A stretch of DNA of 64,000 nucleotides from Dryomyza anilis (taxonomy: Eukaryota; Arthropoda; Insecta; Diptera; Dryomyzidae): positions 89,842,696 to 89,906,695 of the forward strand of contig OX638132.1 of assembly GCA_951804985.1 (NCBI GenBank). Reading direction: 5' to 3'. The notes beneath the pieces were generated by a model. It ran no database searches, was not told the DNA's origin, and saw nothing but the letters and a program-made list of their open reading frames with translations. Below, one piece after another: positions 34,565-45,256 of this stretch. The number at the start of each line of letters is the position of its first letter. Within the stretch, counting starts at the first letter, position 1. The translations under genes and the position numbers were made by a program.

Positions 34565-34764
34565 NNNNNNNNNNNNNNNNNNNNNNNNNNNNNNNNNNNN
34601 NNNNNNNNNNNNNNNNNNNNNNNNNNNNNNNNNNNNNNNNNNNNNNNNNNNNNNNNNNNNNNNNNNNNNNNNNNNNNNNNNNNNNNNNNNNNNNNNNNNN
34701 NNNNNNNNNNNNNNNNNNNNNNNNNNNNNNNNNNNNNNNNNNNNNNNNNNNNNNNNNNNNNNNN
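34565..34764. other. Assembly gap (200 N)
   Basis: The run of N is exactly 200 bases, which suggests a nominal gap length. The true size is unknown. It lies inside the hexamer cluster. Confidence 0.99.
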
Positions 34765-36400
34765 AGCCGTTAGTCACCGGAGGCGCGCAACGCAACAAAA
34801 CTCATTAGCATGTTGGGTTTTTGTTGTTGTCGCTCTAAATGCTTTTAACATTTTGCGATTTTTTTTTTTTGTTTTTAATTGTATCTTTTTCTGTTTTTGT
34901 ATCTTTATTTTGTTTTGCTCACTGCTTTCGCAGGCGATACTAATTCGCGTGCGTGCGACTTACTAGCAGATACAAAAACAATAAATTGCTATAACAAAAA
35001 CAACTTGCAGATACAACATACAAAAAAAAAAGAAAACTTTTAGATACAATAACAATACGCAGCAGCAACAGCGCCCTGGGTGTCAATATAGATTTTTTTT
35101 TTATTGTTGTTGTTGTTTCATTAGTACAGCTCAACGCGCTAATTGCATGTCGGAGATACTTTCGCATGCGACAGACGCGTCGTGTAACTGTAGCACATAG
35201 CGTATCTGTCAGTACGTGTATCTCAATGTTGCCGCCGCATGCTGCTCAAGCGCCGCTACTTAATTTAATAAACATTCATTTGAATGTTGCATTCTTTTTT
35301 TTTGTAATTTTTAATTATATTTCACGAGTGTACACTTAAATGGATTTCACGCAGTTGCACAGATACAAAGATACAACACTGCTACAGATACTTTGTCATT
35401 TTCGCACTTGTTTGTGATTTTTTTATATATTTTTTTTATTCACTTAATTTTATTATTGTTTGCTTTGGCTTTGATGTTATGGCAAAAAATTAAATTGTTA
35501 TTAATGGCGGCCGGCCACCGTTGAACGTTGCTGTCATTGCAGTCTCTGCAGTCGCTGCTACAGCTAGATACAATCTATGAGATACTTTTACAGATACATA
35601 TAGCATGTGCAGCGAGGTATTTTTAAAAGCATTCATGCAATTAATTAAAAGTTTTTAATTAAGCAGCAAGTGTATTAAAATCAAATTTACAGAGTAGCAA
35701 ATGGAAAAAAGCAATTACAAATTGTGCAGATACAGTTATGAAAAATACAAAAAATTTTAAAAATAAAATTGTTGAAATAATTAAAAACATATTTTGAAAA
35801 TATGCAAAAACACATAGTTTAAATTGATATAACTAAAAATGCAAATATATAAAAATTAAAATTTAAAATACTTTAAAAAGGAAAGAGAAGTATAAAATTA
35901 AAAAAAAAGTGCGAGAACACTAGATTGAAAAAATCAAAAGTTTTAAAATAATTAAAAAAATAAATAAAAAGTGCAATAATATCAAAAAAACCACCAAAAT
36001 ATTAAAAAAACAAAGTCAAATATAATACAAATTTTAAATATTTCAAAAATTTAATACAAAAGAAATATTTAAAACTCAAAACAATTAAAAAAATTCAAAA
36101 ATATTGAGTTCAAAAATAAAAGAAAAGTCACAAAAATGATAAAAATTTTAAAAAAGTATTCAAAAGTACACACAAAATACGTAATTTAAGAAAATTTCAA
36201 AAATTCTCAATAAAATAAAAAATTCTGATATGTTTAAAAATTCAGATGTTAAAAATTCTGAAAAGTTCAAAAATTAAAAAAACTTTAAAATTGAAAAAAT
36301 AAATTGAAAAATGCTGTAAAAAAAATTTCAGTGTTCAAAAAAAGTGCAAAGAAAATTTCGAAGAAAACACAAAAAAAAAAGAAGTGCAAACATTAAATTT
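34765..36400. other. Unique AT-rich DNA with hexamer cluster, then A-rich tract
   Basis: 34765-35740 holds CAA/GTTG runs, the GGCCGGCC-like 'ggcggccggccaccg' and 17 or so AGATAC/GTATCT hexamers. 35740-36390 is very A-rich, with AAAAATTCAAAA-type runs and no feature. Confidence 0.5.
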
Positions 36401-36599
36401 GATTTTGTCGAGCTCGCGCGTTCATTAATTTAATTAGTTTGACGTGCGGCAGTCATCCTCGTTAAGCTTTTAATGCCCAGCAACATTAAAAGCACGCACA
36501 CTCTTTCGCCGCGTGTCTGTCTGTCTTTCTGTGTGTGCGTCTGTGTGTGTGACTGGCTGACTGACTGAGCGCCTGTACGTGTGTGTTCCACAGCAAGGA

Positions 36600-36857
36600 T
36601 AATTAAAGGATACGCGCACCATTCGCACTTTTCATTTGCTTGTGGATTGAATACAGCGGCAGTCGCAGCACCGCACCGTCAGTCATTCGTGTTGCAATAC
36701 AACCCACTGATTATTTTGCTGCCGCTGTAACGTCACGTGACCTTTTGCTGGCGTCAAGGATTGGGCTCCATGGTTGTAGTTGTTACCTTGTGTTAATTGC
36801 GTTTTAATAGCTATTAACAATTAAAGCAACATTGCAATATTTTATCGACAACTGAAG
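36600..36857 (+). other. Candidate 5' non-coding exon ending in a splice donor
   Basis: GC-richer unique sequence ('gcggcagtcgcagcaccgca', 'cgctgtaacgtcacgtgacc') runs into 'acaactgaag|gtaagttt', a perfect insect-type donor (AAG|GTAAGT) with the intron starting at 36858. Sequence drops sharply to plain AT-rich DNA afterwards, as at an exon-intron boundary. An initiator-like TCAGTCATT lies near 36677, without a clear TATA box. No long open frame exists, so it would be 5' UTR. The left boundary is a guess and no transcript evidence is available. Confidence 0.35.
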
Positions 36858-36859
36858 GT

Positions 36860-37155
36860 AAGTTTATTTTGAATATTTTTATTTTCAAAATATTTCTTAA
36901 AATTGCAATATTTTTTTAATACTTCAAAAAATCTATACAAAATTATTGTAAGATTTCGAAAATATTCAAATTGCATAAAAAAAGTTCAAAATTGAACACT
37001 TAAAATTTCAATACTATCAAATTGTTTTCCAAATTGTGTTCCAAAACTCAATTTTTCTATACAATATATACGTCTTTGAATCGAATTCTATTCGTTAAAG
37101 TTCAAAATCAATTCGATTTTGTTGGAAATAGTTGAATATTTTTATCGAAAGTAAA
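36860..37155. other. AT-rich DNA, possible intron start
   Basis: Nothing recognisable was found. It would be the beginning of the intron if the exon at 36600-36857 is real. Confidence 0.3.
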
Positions 37156-37159
37156 TTGC

Positions 37160-37700
37160 AGAACATCCAGAGTGGGAAATTGGTTCAGAATGATTTTTTT
37201 CTGATCAGGTTTGCCTGATTTCAAATAACGTAATGATCAGGTTTCCACATCAGTTCCAAATTCAAAACGTGACGCTTGTCGAAGTTGCTATTCTAATCAG
37301 GTTGTCTAATGAGACTTCCCGATCATCGTTGTATATTAAAATCCTTCTGTAACTGTTTTTACCAAATTCGAACCTTTCAAATAAAAAAGTTTTTTGCAAT
37401 GACAAAAAGTCAACTAAGTATTTAAGTCTAATGAGTCAAATTTTTAAAAAGTTAAGAATTTGAATTACTTTAAGTTGAACATTAATTTATTAGACTATTT
37501 TATTATAAAAGGTTTTTAATTACATCTCGATCATATTATAATAATACGATATTCAATCATGTTTTTTCATAAGTATCTGATCAGGTTTTATTAAGTAAGG
37601 ACTTTTTTTTTTGCCCTGATCAGAATCATTTCAGATGGCCTTTGGTAAGGATGAATTGACCGTATTCTGATCAGAAACGGATGCAAAATAAGGCTTACCT
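37160..37700 (-). repeat. GATCAGG repeat family, single copy
   Basis: Read on the minus strand, blocks 'gcgtcacgttttgaat', 'cctgatcattacgttatttg' and 'ttctgatcagaatacgg' match the 60.5-61.8-kb cluster in order. TGATCAGG motifs are clustered near both ends, and 'gtgggaaattggttcagaat' marks one end. This suggests a DNA-transposon derivative, of unproven class. Confidence 0.7.
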
Positions 37701-38239
37701 TACACCGCGTCCCCACTATCCATATCTCATGTTAATGTTTATGATAGACACATTTTATGTTTATGTCGACAAAAACGATATGTTCCAATTATGTCACAAC
37801 ATTTTTTGAAAAACTTATACTCTACACTCGCGCCATGCTGTATCACTGATATTTCCACTGCAAATTTATTAAATAAATTAGTTCAACGCTATTCAAAATT
37901 AAAAATTGATGAAATAAAAATGTGTAAGTAATTATTTTGATTCGAATTTATTTTGAATTTCAGTCATTCCATAATGTTTGACATTTATGGCAAGACATGT
38001 GGTGGCTTCACAATACATTTTCATCGTAAAACATAAACATTTCCATAAATTATGGCTAGTGGAGACATCATGTTAATCAATTTCCACCCAAGATACCCGA
38101 TAGTTTTCATTTTGAAACCGAATCTTGACACCAAATCCCTGTGTGATGAAATTTAATGAACTCATTGAAAAAACAGCGCCTTTAGTTCTTTCTGCTTATA
38201 GCCAAAATTAGCAGCTCTGTAGTGTGAAAAAAAGGCTAT
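37701..38239. other. AT-rich DNA, no feature seen
   Basis: No repeat or coding signal was recognised. Confidence 0.4.
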
Positions 38240-38267
38240 TACACCCAGAAAAAATACTATATAAATA

Positions 38268-39473
38268 AAGGGACGCTACAAAAGTAGAGCGACAGGGACA
38301 GCAAACGACGCCATATTTCTTGCCGCTCTTTTGACATTTATCTTCAGTAAGGTTTGCCATTTCATGATGGAAAGATATACGAGCCAACAACGAGTCGAAA
38401 TTATTAAAATTTACTACCGAAATTCGGAGTCAGTGGCCTCAACGTTAAGAGCGCTACGTCCAATTTATGGTCGTCATAATCGTCCTAGCAGATCAACAAT
38501 TGAGCGTCTAGTGGACAAATTTGAATCCACAGGCACAGTACAAATTGTCCCGTGCCAGTGAGACAAAGAAGTGCCCGTAGTGTCGAGAATATTGCTACCG
38601 CTGAGGCTTCAGTTGAAGAAAGCCCAAATCTGTCACTCACACGTCGTTCTCAAGCGTTGAGCATCTCTGTGATGTCCTTGTGGCGAATTTTGCGAAAAGA
38701 TCTTGGCCTACATCCTTACAAAATCAAATTGACGCAAGAACTGAAGCCACTTGACCACCAGAAGCGTCATATGTTCGTGAATTGGGCTGAGCAACAACTT
38801 GAAAATGATTCGGATTTTCATCGAAAAATCATCTTCAGCGATGAGGCTCATTTCTGGCTGAATGGCTTCGTCAATAAACAAAATATGCGTTATTGCTCAG
38901 ACAGCAATCCACACGTACTCCATGAGTCATCATTGCATCCCGAAAAAATTACGGTTTGGTGCGGTTTATGGGCCGGCGACGTTATTGGGCCATACTTCTT
39001 CCGTGATGATCAAGACCGGCACGTTACTGTGAATGGGAATCGTTACCGTTCAATGACAACCGAATATTTTTTGCCCCAATTGGATGATATGGACTTGGAG
39101 GACATGTGGTTCCAACAGGACGGCGCCACAAGCCACACAGCGAATGCCACAATCAATTTATTGGAAACCAAGTTTGAAGAACGTGTTATCTCACGAAATG
39201 GTTCAGTCGATTGGACGATTGATGAACTTCGTACGAATATCGAACGTGAAATTGCAGCAGTATCGGCCGATTTATGCTTGAAAACCGTCGAAAATTGGGT
39301 TCAGCGTCTGGACTTCTGCAAGCGTGCCCGTGGTGGCCATGCAAAAGAAATCGAGTTCCATACATAATGGCATCGAACGTACTTTTACAGGAATAAAGAA
39401 TTTCATTGATATTGGACACCGTTTTTGTTTTATTTAAAAAAAACTTTTGTAGCGCTCATATTGAAAAACTCTT
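38268..39473 (+). mobile_element. mariner-family DNA transposon, defective
   Basis: The 1206-bp element is flanked by TA (38266-38267 and 39474-39475). Its 3' end inverted reads 'aagagtttttcaatatgagc'. Its 5' end begins 'aagggacgctacaaaagtag', about 10 bases shorter than the intact form seen at 41132 ('aagggtttttcaataggg'), so the 5' inverted repeat is damaged. It contains a broken transposase gene. Three relatives in the window (41132, 56879, 56916) share its 5' end. Confidence 0.93.
38364..39367 (+). pseudogene. mariner-type transposase, frameshifted and missing a catalytic Asp
   Basis: It encodes a DDxD transposase of the Tc1/mariner (IS630) superfamily, which would cut at the element's inverted ends and insert at TA. 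The first frame starts with Met at 38364 (MMERYTSQQRVEIIK) and carries the N-terminal helix-turn-helix region, then stops at 38559-38561. The remainder continues in another frame from about 38552 to 39367, so a one-base-type frameshift lies near 38555. First and second catalytic aspartates are visible in FSDEAHF and WFQQDGATSHT, and LWRILRKDLGLH precedes them. The conserved stretch with the third aspartate (normally in a DLTPLDYF-like motif) is absent: NGSVDW runs directly into TIDELRTN near 39215, an in-frame deletion. The C-terminus (RARGGHAKEIEFHT) is intact. It cannot be functional. Codon use and good similarity elsewhere suggest fairly recent decay. Confidence 0.93.
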
Positions 39474-39679
39474 TAATAGTTTTTTTACTATTAAAAATAG
39501 TCAATAGGATAAATTATTATTTTAATCGGAAAATACTATTAAATACTAGAAAATACCATGACATTGCCATTGAGTTTATATGAAAAATTTTATGTTTTGT
39601 ATACTATTAAATCAATAATTGTCCTATTGACCAATTTTAATGGGATTTGAGGGAATTTTTTTCTAGGTGTAACAAAAGT

Positions 39680-40680
39680 TTTATAAAAATTTGTTGTCGC
39701 TATATGATAATAATTAAAGTACGCACCGAATTGAAGAATCAAACAATTCGTCGAAAATTCAATTTAACCGATTGCAGATCTGTTTTTTTTTTATTCTCAA
39801 AATACAAATTTTCATATTGCCCCAGACATAATTATTTTGCCGTTGGGTCGATGCAGTTTAGAAACATTTTATTGACATATTTGAAACATACAAAAGCGGA
39901 GTGTGTTTCGTAAACTGTCTGATTTCTGCCTGTTCCCAAAATATGCCGGGAATCTGACAATATAATTCTACTATATTGTACAACCTGCTATACACTTCCC
40001 GAAATATTCCATTTATCAGTGTGTTTGCCGAAAATATGCCGGACACTTTTCTGAAAAATACCAAAAATTTTGTCTCGGGTGCTATTGAAAGTCCTGCAAT
40101 GGAAAATGTTGCTAAATCAACGAACGGATTTCCCCTAGCCTCTCAGAAATAATTTAAATTTGGTACAAATGCTGTACCTTATTAAACTAAGACAATTTAT
40201 AAATTGTGGACCTCTAGCTTATATGGTTTCCGAAATATGACGGGTTAAAAAGTAAAAAAACTAAGTAAAAACTCACAATGGTGGGTTGACTTAATTGCAT
40301 TTGTCTGAAAAACAAGTTTAATTATAAGGTCAATTGAGGTATCATTTGAAAGGTATAAAGATGGTCTTTAATATGGCATATAACATTTCTTAAACATATG
40401 TTATTGCTGATTTTCTTCTACATATTTCCGTTAAATTTCATAGGTGTATTCGTATTGGTTCCTGAGTTATACATAAAAATGTGTACCTTTATAAGAACCG
40501 TTAACTCGATTCTTATAATTAAAACTAAAATTGTTGTACTTGGACTACAACCAATTTACAAAAATTTTACATTGATAATATTTCAAGTGTCAACCGAATA
40601 AAGTAAGTAGTCTGGCATGTCTTGGAGGTCTTCAGTTTTCACGAATAATCTTGTTAAAAAAATTTAATTTTTTATCGATT
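39680..40680. other. AT-rich DNA, no gene seen
   Basis: Short open frames (39647-39913, 40398-40601) have no recognised similarity. No repeat terminus was recognised. Confidence 0.4.
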
Positions 40681-40689
40681 TTAATATTT

Positions 40690-40935
40690 AAAATTTCTCG
40701 TTCATTAAAATATTTGACAAGATACGAAATTGAAACAATTATTGCACGATATCGCAATATTTGTCGAAGCAATCTCGATCTTTGATATCTTTTATTTCGA
40801 TATCGTTACGATTTCAAAAAATTCCTCGCACCGAGAAAACTGCGACAGAAAGTATCGATACGAGAAAGTGTTCTATATTGTGTGAATTCTCCTTTTTCAC
40901 GCATTGATCTCGTAACGATATCGAAACGAAGGGTT
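40690..40935 (+). repeat. CGATATCG repeat family, copy A
   Basis: The blocks 'cacgatatcgcaatattt', 'tcgatctttgatatc', 'cgatatcgttacgatttc', 'gcgacagaaagtatcgatac' and 'cgcattgatctcgtaacgat' occur in the same order, inverted, at 44640-45055. The motif CGATATCG/TATCGATA is strongly repeated. The class is unknown. Confidence 0.7.
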
Positions 40936-41131
40936 GACTGGGCAGATGCTTCGTTTTCAGTCTTTTTTGCTCACAAATAGATCACAGTTACTAAACGAAA
41001 ATGCGAAAGAAGAAGCAAATTTTTGTTTGCACAAAAATGTTTTCGTTACATTTCGTAGTTTCGGGTTTAGTTACATTTCTTATCAGAAGAGACCGCATTG
41101 TAGCTAATTCAAAGTAGGTTTCTGCCAAATA

Positions 41132-41434
41132 AAGGGTTTTTCAATAGGGACACTACAAAAGTAGAGTGACAGGGACAGCAAACGACGTCATATTTCTTGA
41201 CGCTCTTTTGACATTTCTCTTCAGTAAGGTTTGCCATTTCATGATGGAAAGATATACGAGCCATCAACGAATCGAAATTATTAAAATTTACTACCGAAAT
41301 TCGAATTCGTATATTTTTCCTTCATGAAATGGCAAACCTTACTGAAAAGAAATGTCAAAAGAGCGGCAAGAAATATGGCGTCGTTTGCTGTCCCTGTCGC
41401 TCTACTTTTGTAGCGTCCCTGTTGAAAAACCCTT
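41132..41434. mobile_element. Palindromic MITE made of two mariner 5' ends
   Basis: A 303-bp element is flanked by TA (41130-41131 and 41435-41436). Both ends read 'aagggtttttcaayagggac' inward. Each arm (about 115 bp) equals the 5' end of the mariner at 38268, through the first transposase codons ('gccatttcatgatggaaag'). The two arms meet head to head around 41280-41310. The transposase 3' half and native 3' inverted repeat are absent, so it arose from a 5'-end inverted duplication and moves only in trans. Confidence 0.95.
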
Positions 41435-41439
41435 TAGTT

Positions 41440-42334
41440 TCAATTCGTTTATTTGTGATTTGATTTGATATTATTAAGTAGGAAATTAGTTTTAAAAAGA
41501 CATTTAATTCATTAATGTATTGAAAATAATTTAGAAACGAAGGAAAATGCAGTTGTTACGAGTACCCTTACATATTAATTGTAGGGTTTATCATTTGTAA
41601 AATAGCTTCAAGAATATGCATTTTGTTCAAATTAATTATTTCTAAAACATATCCAATTTGTGGTGTTATCATTGAATTCTTTTGCCGACGGCAAAACTGA
41701 CGCCAATTATGTGTTTATCAAGAAACTCCCGCATTAATGCGAGAAAACGTTTGTTTTTTCTTTATAAATAAACAATTTTCTGTATACCTTATAAAACCAA
41801 CTGAAAAAAAGCAGCCAGTTTGTTGACGAGCAAATACAGCCATTAATAGCACCAAATGCTGGTAAGATTAATGGTAATGAAATTAATTAATTATTAAATA
41901 GCAAATAATTACAATGATACTGACAGACAACGTTGTTGATGACGAGGTAGCTGCCGTTTCCGTTGCCACTGATGATGTTGCTGTTGCTGCTGATGATGAT
42001 AATGTTCATGACGATGACAATATGTTTAAAGAAGCTATAAATAAAAGACGATACAATACGAAAGCTGCCTCGAATTACGTGCAAAATTAATTGAGCCAAA
42101 TGAAAATAGAACAGACAATGACAACAACAAAAAAAAACGAAATAGCTGCTTAATTAATTAAAAACCCATATAAAGCACACACACAGCAAAAACCACACAA
42201 ATGACTTCAATTTTATTCATATTTCATGCGAAATTAGAGACGACAATGAATAAATAATAAAAAAATAAATAAAAATAAAAAAAAAGACAGCGTGTGAATC
42301 ACGATGTATGTTTTATAAACTATTATTCTTACTA
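41440..42334. other. AT-rich DNA and a small unique island
   Basis: 41640-42130 has more complex sequence, including 'gatgatgttgctgttgctgc' and 'gccgacggcaaaactgacgc'. The short minus-strand frame 41887-42099 follows the trinucleotide runs. No gene is called. Confidence 0.4.
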
Positions 42335-42338
42335 TTAA

Positions 42339-42674
42339 CCCATTCAAGACCAACCCATATGATATAAATCCGTCTTTTTCATATTTTTTGCGAATGAAAT
42401 TATTTTTTATGAGGTTTTACTTAAAATCCCGCATTTCTTTATATTAAAAAACTCAATTTGGAAATTGGTATTCCAGAGGTATTTTCTTTATTGTAAATTA
42501 GCATTATTTTGAGCGGCTAACTACCTCCCAAACCATAATGCTATATGAAAATTGTATTTTCGTAAACCAATCCTACACTTATTAATGAAAATAAATTCGC
42601 GATACCGCTCATCTTTGTATTTGCCCACGATTACTTTATTTTGGGTATTGTTCTACCCAGTGCCCATTAATGGG
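42339..42674. mobile_element. piggyBac-like MITE at TTAA
   Basis: TTAA directly flanks both ends (42335-42338 and 42675-42678). The inverted ends start CCCATTCAAGACC and CCCATTAATGGGC. TTAA duplication with CCC-starting ends is the rule for piggyBac. Only about nine terminal bases match, so chance cannot be fully excluded. Confidence 0.5.
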
Positions 42675-42689
42675 TTAAATAGAAATAAT

Positions 42690-43830
42690 GAAATCAAGTG
42701 TTTAATGTTGGCATAAATTAATACGATTTGGTTTTTCGGAAGTTTGTCAACATTTGTAGCGTTTGTCTGGAATTTTAATTGTTTTTTTCTAATTTTAGAA
42801 ATCGTTGTTTTTATTTAGTCAATTTAAAAAAGACACATTTCACTTAATGCCCGTTTAGTGAATGTATTTAGCAAAACAAGCTTAGTTAACCTTAACATTT
42901 GAGTGAGTTAATTAGCTAATTAGCGTAGCGTAATGTTTTTAACAAATTGTTTTTTGCAATTAGCATTTTTCTTATTCAGTTAACCTAGCAATCGAAAAAT
43001 GTTTTACAAGCATTTTAAATGGTTTCTATGAGTCATTTGGGAAATGTCATGGGTTGTTTTACAATTTAAATTTATAAATTTAAACATTCGATTAATTTCC
43101 GTTTCTAAAATGTTTCTTAAATTTCAATGGCATCAATATTTGTCTACTACGAACGTTTTTGATTAGAGATACGTTTAAGACATGGATACAGAATAAAAAT
43201 GTATTGTTATCGTCGTCCAACTCATTTAATCGGTTCTTTCAAAATCAAAGTCCGTTATTACTTTTAAAACTGGCTAACTAATTGGACTTCAATCAATTTG
43301 CAACAGTTTTAAAATATTTTTGTGAGTGCTTCAGATATTATGGTAGCACCAACAATCAATTTTTAGATATATCATTTTAACAAACGAAGTTAGTATTCAC
43401 ATCTAATATTTTCGTACTTCCAATCTCATGACAAAATAGACTTTTTCAGTGATCTTTTGAATCTATATATAGTCATTATAGAAGTAAAACTAATTTAAAA
43501 TATTTTTCAGAAATATTTAGAGTGTATTTCCGACAAACACACAGATATGTTAATGGTTTGTGTGAACCATAATATCAATTTTTTTGCAAGATAAAAACGG
43601 TTTAGAATCAGTTTTTCGGATGATTTTTAGCAGAAAAAGTCGGAGTTTGTATTAAAATATTTCTATACAAATTTTTGTTATTTTTCTGGAATATTTGGGG
43701 CATATTCAGGTTATCAAATTTTGTGTAATTTTAAAGGCATATTTTGAGTATCGGAAGAAAATATGCAGCTTTATTTTGATAAAATGTTTCTAAGCCACCC
43801 AGATCCTGCGAAAAATGTTGTCTTGGGTGG
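42690..43830. other. AT-rich DNA, no feature seen
   Basis: No open frame of note, tandem repeat or transposon end was recognised. Confidence 0.4.
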
Positions 43831-43835
43831 CATAT

Positions 43836-44332
43836 TGTTACTAAAAGAGGTAATTGGCTCCACTGTGCAAGAGTAAATGAGACTATTAGAGCACTAAGCA
43901 ATGTGTTCGAAAGAGACAGAAGATCATTCAGTGCACTGACGCAATGTGCGAGAAAGAGATAGAAGAACAGCGCATCAAAAACGCATAAGTGCGAATGAGA
44001 TGCCAATAGCATGCGTCATTCATGAAACGAGTAGAAGGTTCTCGAAACATGTCGAACTAATGCATGCAGTATATAAAGGCCCCGCATCTAAGGCACAGCA
44101 CTTCAGTAGTAATTGTAAAGTTGTCGAGTACGTTTCGTGTGAGAACAATGTCAAGTTAAAAAGTGGACTGCAGCAGTTGTTAGAATTTGTTATTAGTAAA
44201 GTTGTTTATTAAAGTGAATTAATAAAGTTAATTGTTGTAATTTAAACCAAACATAAGAGTGTTTTTATTTTGTACACAATCCAGAGATACGAACTTGTCG
44301 ATCAGTTTTCCGTAGACTCAATTTTCGTAACA
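43836..44332 (+). mobile_element. Solo LTR, Ty3/gypsy type, with ATAT duplication
   Basis: It starts TGTTACTAAAAGAGG and ends TTTTCGTAACA (TG...CA). A 4-bp duplication ATAT flanks it exactly (43832-43835 and 44333-44336). A core promoter 'agtatataaagg' (about 44069) and downstream 'cacttcagtagt' resemble TATA plus initiator. AATAAAG signals follow. No primer-binding site or gag-pol sequence lies beside it, so the internal region was removed by LTR-LTR recombination. Confidence 0.92.
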
Positions 44333-44639
44333 ATATTTTGTGAACAAATAAAATGGCGGGCCTTTGAAATTCCACAAAGGGAGAAAACCTATTGACATGC
44401 AAAATAGTGACATCCCTAGTAGAAATTTACCCTATTATTTTCAGTTTTAGAAAAAAAACCTGACTTTTATAAAAATCCAATGCACCGGACATTGTTTTTG
44501 GTTTTTATTGTCTTTTTTGGGTTTTATTATTTTTTTTTTTTAATTTTTGATAACAAAAATAATATGAAATGGATTTCGCTGCCGAAAACTGCTAAAAGTT
44601 CTAAAGTATACTTTGTAAATAAAATTTACCATCTTGGAT

Positions 44640-45055
44640 CTGAAAGTGGATTCTACTCGCATTGATCTCGTAACGATATCGAAAAGAATAGTATGCCATT
44701 GTGATATGTAGTATGATATAGTGGAAAATGGCAAAAATGAAATCGAAACCCATAATATCAGCCATTAATTGCTATCGATTTCATTTACGTCATTTTGAAC
44801 TATATCTCAGTATGCCATTCGATTCTATATCTTTACGAGATCAATGCGAGTATATGAAGAAATCATACGATATCGAGCGTAGGCAGATATCGATACGTTC
44901 TGTCGAAATTTTATCGATACGTGACATTTTTGGAAATCAGTACGATATCGAAGATCGAAATTCGATATTTCTGCAAAAAATATTGCGATATCGATTTGAT
45001 AAATGTTTAAATATCATATCTTGCGAAGATTTTGAATTACGAAAAATTTAAAAAC
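44640..45055 (-). repeat. CGATATCG repeat family, copy B, with a foldback
   Basis: 44850-45040 inverted aligns with 40690-40935. In addition, 'ctcgcattgatctcgtaacg' near 44656 is the inverted partner of 'tttacgagatcaatgcgag' near 44834, making a foldback of about 200 bp whose arms extend past 'agtatgcca'. The open frame at 44728-45051 is a by-product of the repeat. Confidence 0.7.
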
Positions 45056-45256
45056 AAATTTTATCCACACGTTTTTCATTGTAATTTCGATTCATATTTA
45101 CTTTTAAAGTTTTGGATCATTTCATTATCGGCTACTTCTGAGACTACATCCAGCAGTACCAAAATTAATTTTTTGATTTTATGGATTACATCCAATTCTT
45201 AAATTTTTCAAAAATAAATCGTACTCTAAAAATTACAAATAAATTTATAATTATAT

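Larger units (their letters stand above)
29777..35733. promoter_or_regulatory. Homotypic cluster of GTATCT/AGATAC hexamers
   Basis: By eye I count about 38 copies of GTATCT or its complement in 29777-30345 and 33540-35733, about 3 kb of sequence once the hAT insertion and the gap are removed. Only a few would be expected by chance. Many have the longer form CAGATACA/TGTATCTG or CTTTTGTATCTTTT. Twelve lie in the 177-bp array, but the other 26 or so are in unrelated unique sequence. Two pair as inverted repeats (30132-30146). The hAT element in the middle has almost none. Which factor would bind is unknown, and the regulatory role is inferred. Confidence 0.5.
38242..39669 (-). mobile_element. 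CACCCAGAAAAA MITE, copy 2, split by a mariner
   Basis: The left end 'cacccagaaaaaatac' is 26 bases long before the mariner starts. The rest (39476-39669) ends 'ttttttctaggtg'. Flanking TA lies at 38240-38241 and 39670-39671. Joined, it is about 220 bp and matches the copy at 58936-59154 in reverse, with the mariner placed at a TA of the MITE. It is therefore older than the mariner. Confidence 0.9.

Noticed and set aside
44728..45051. 107-codon open frame
   Set aside because: It lies within the CGATATCG repeat and foldback, with no protein family recognised.
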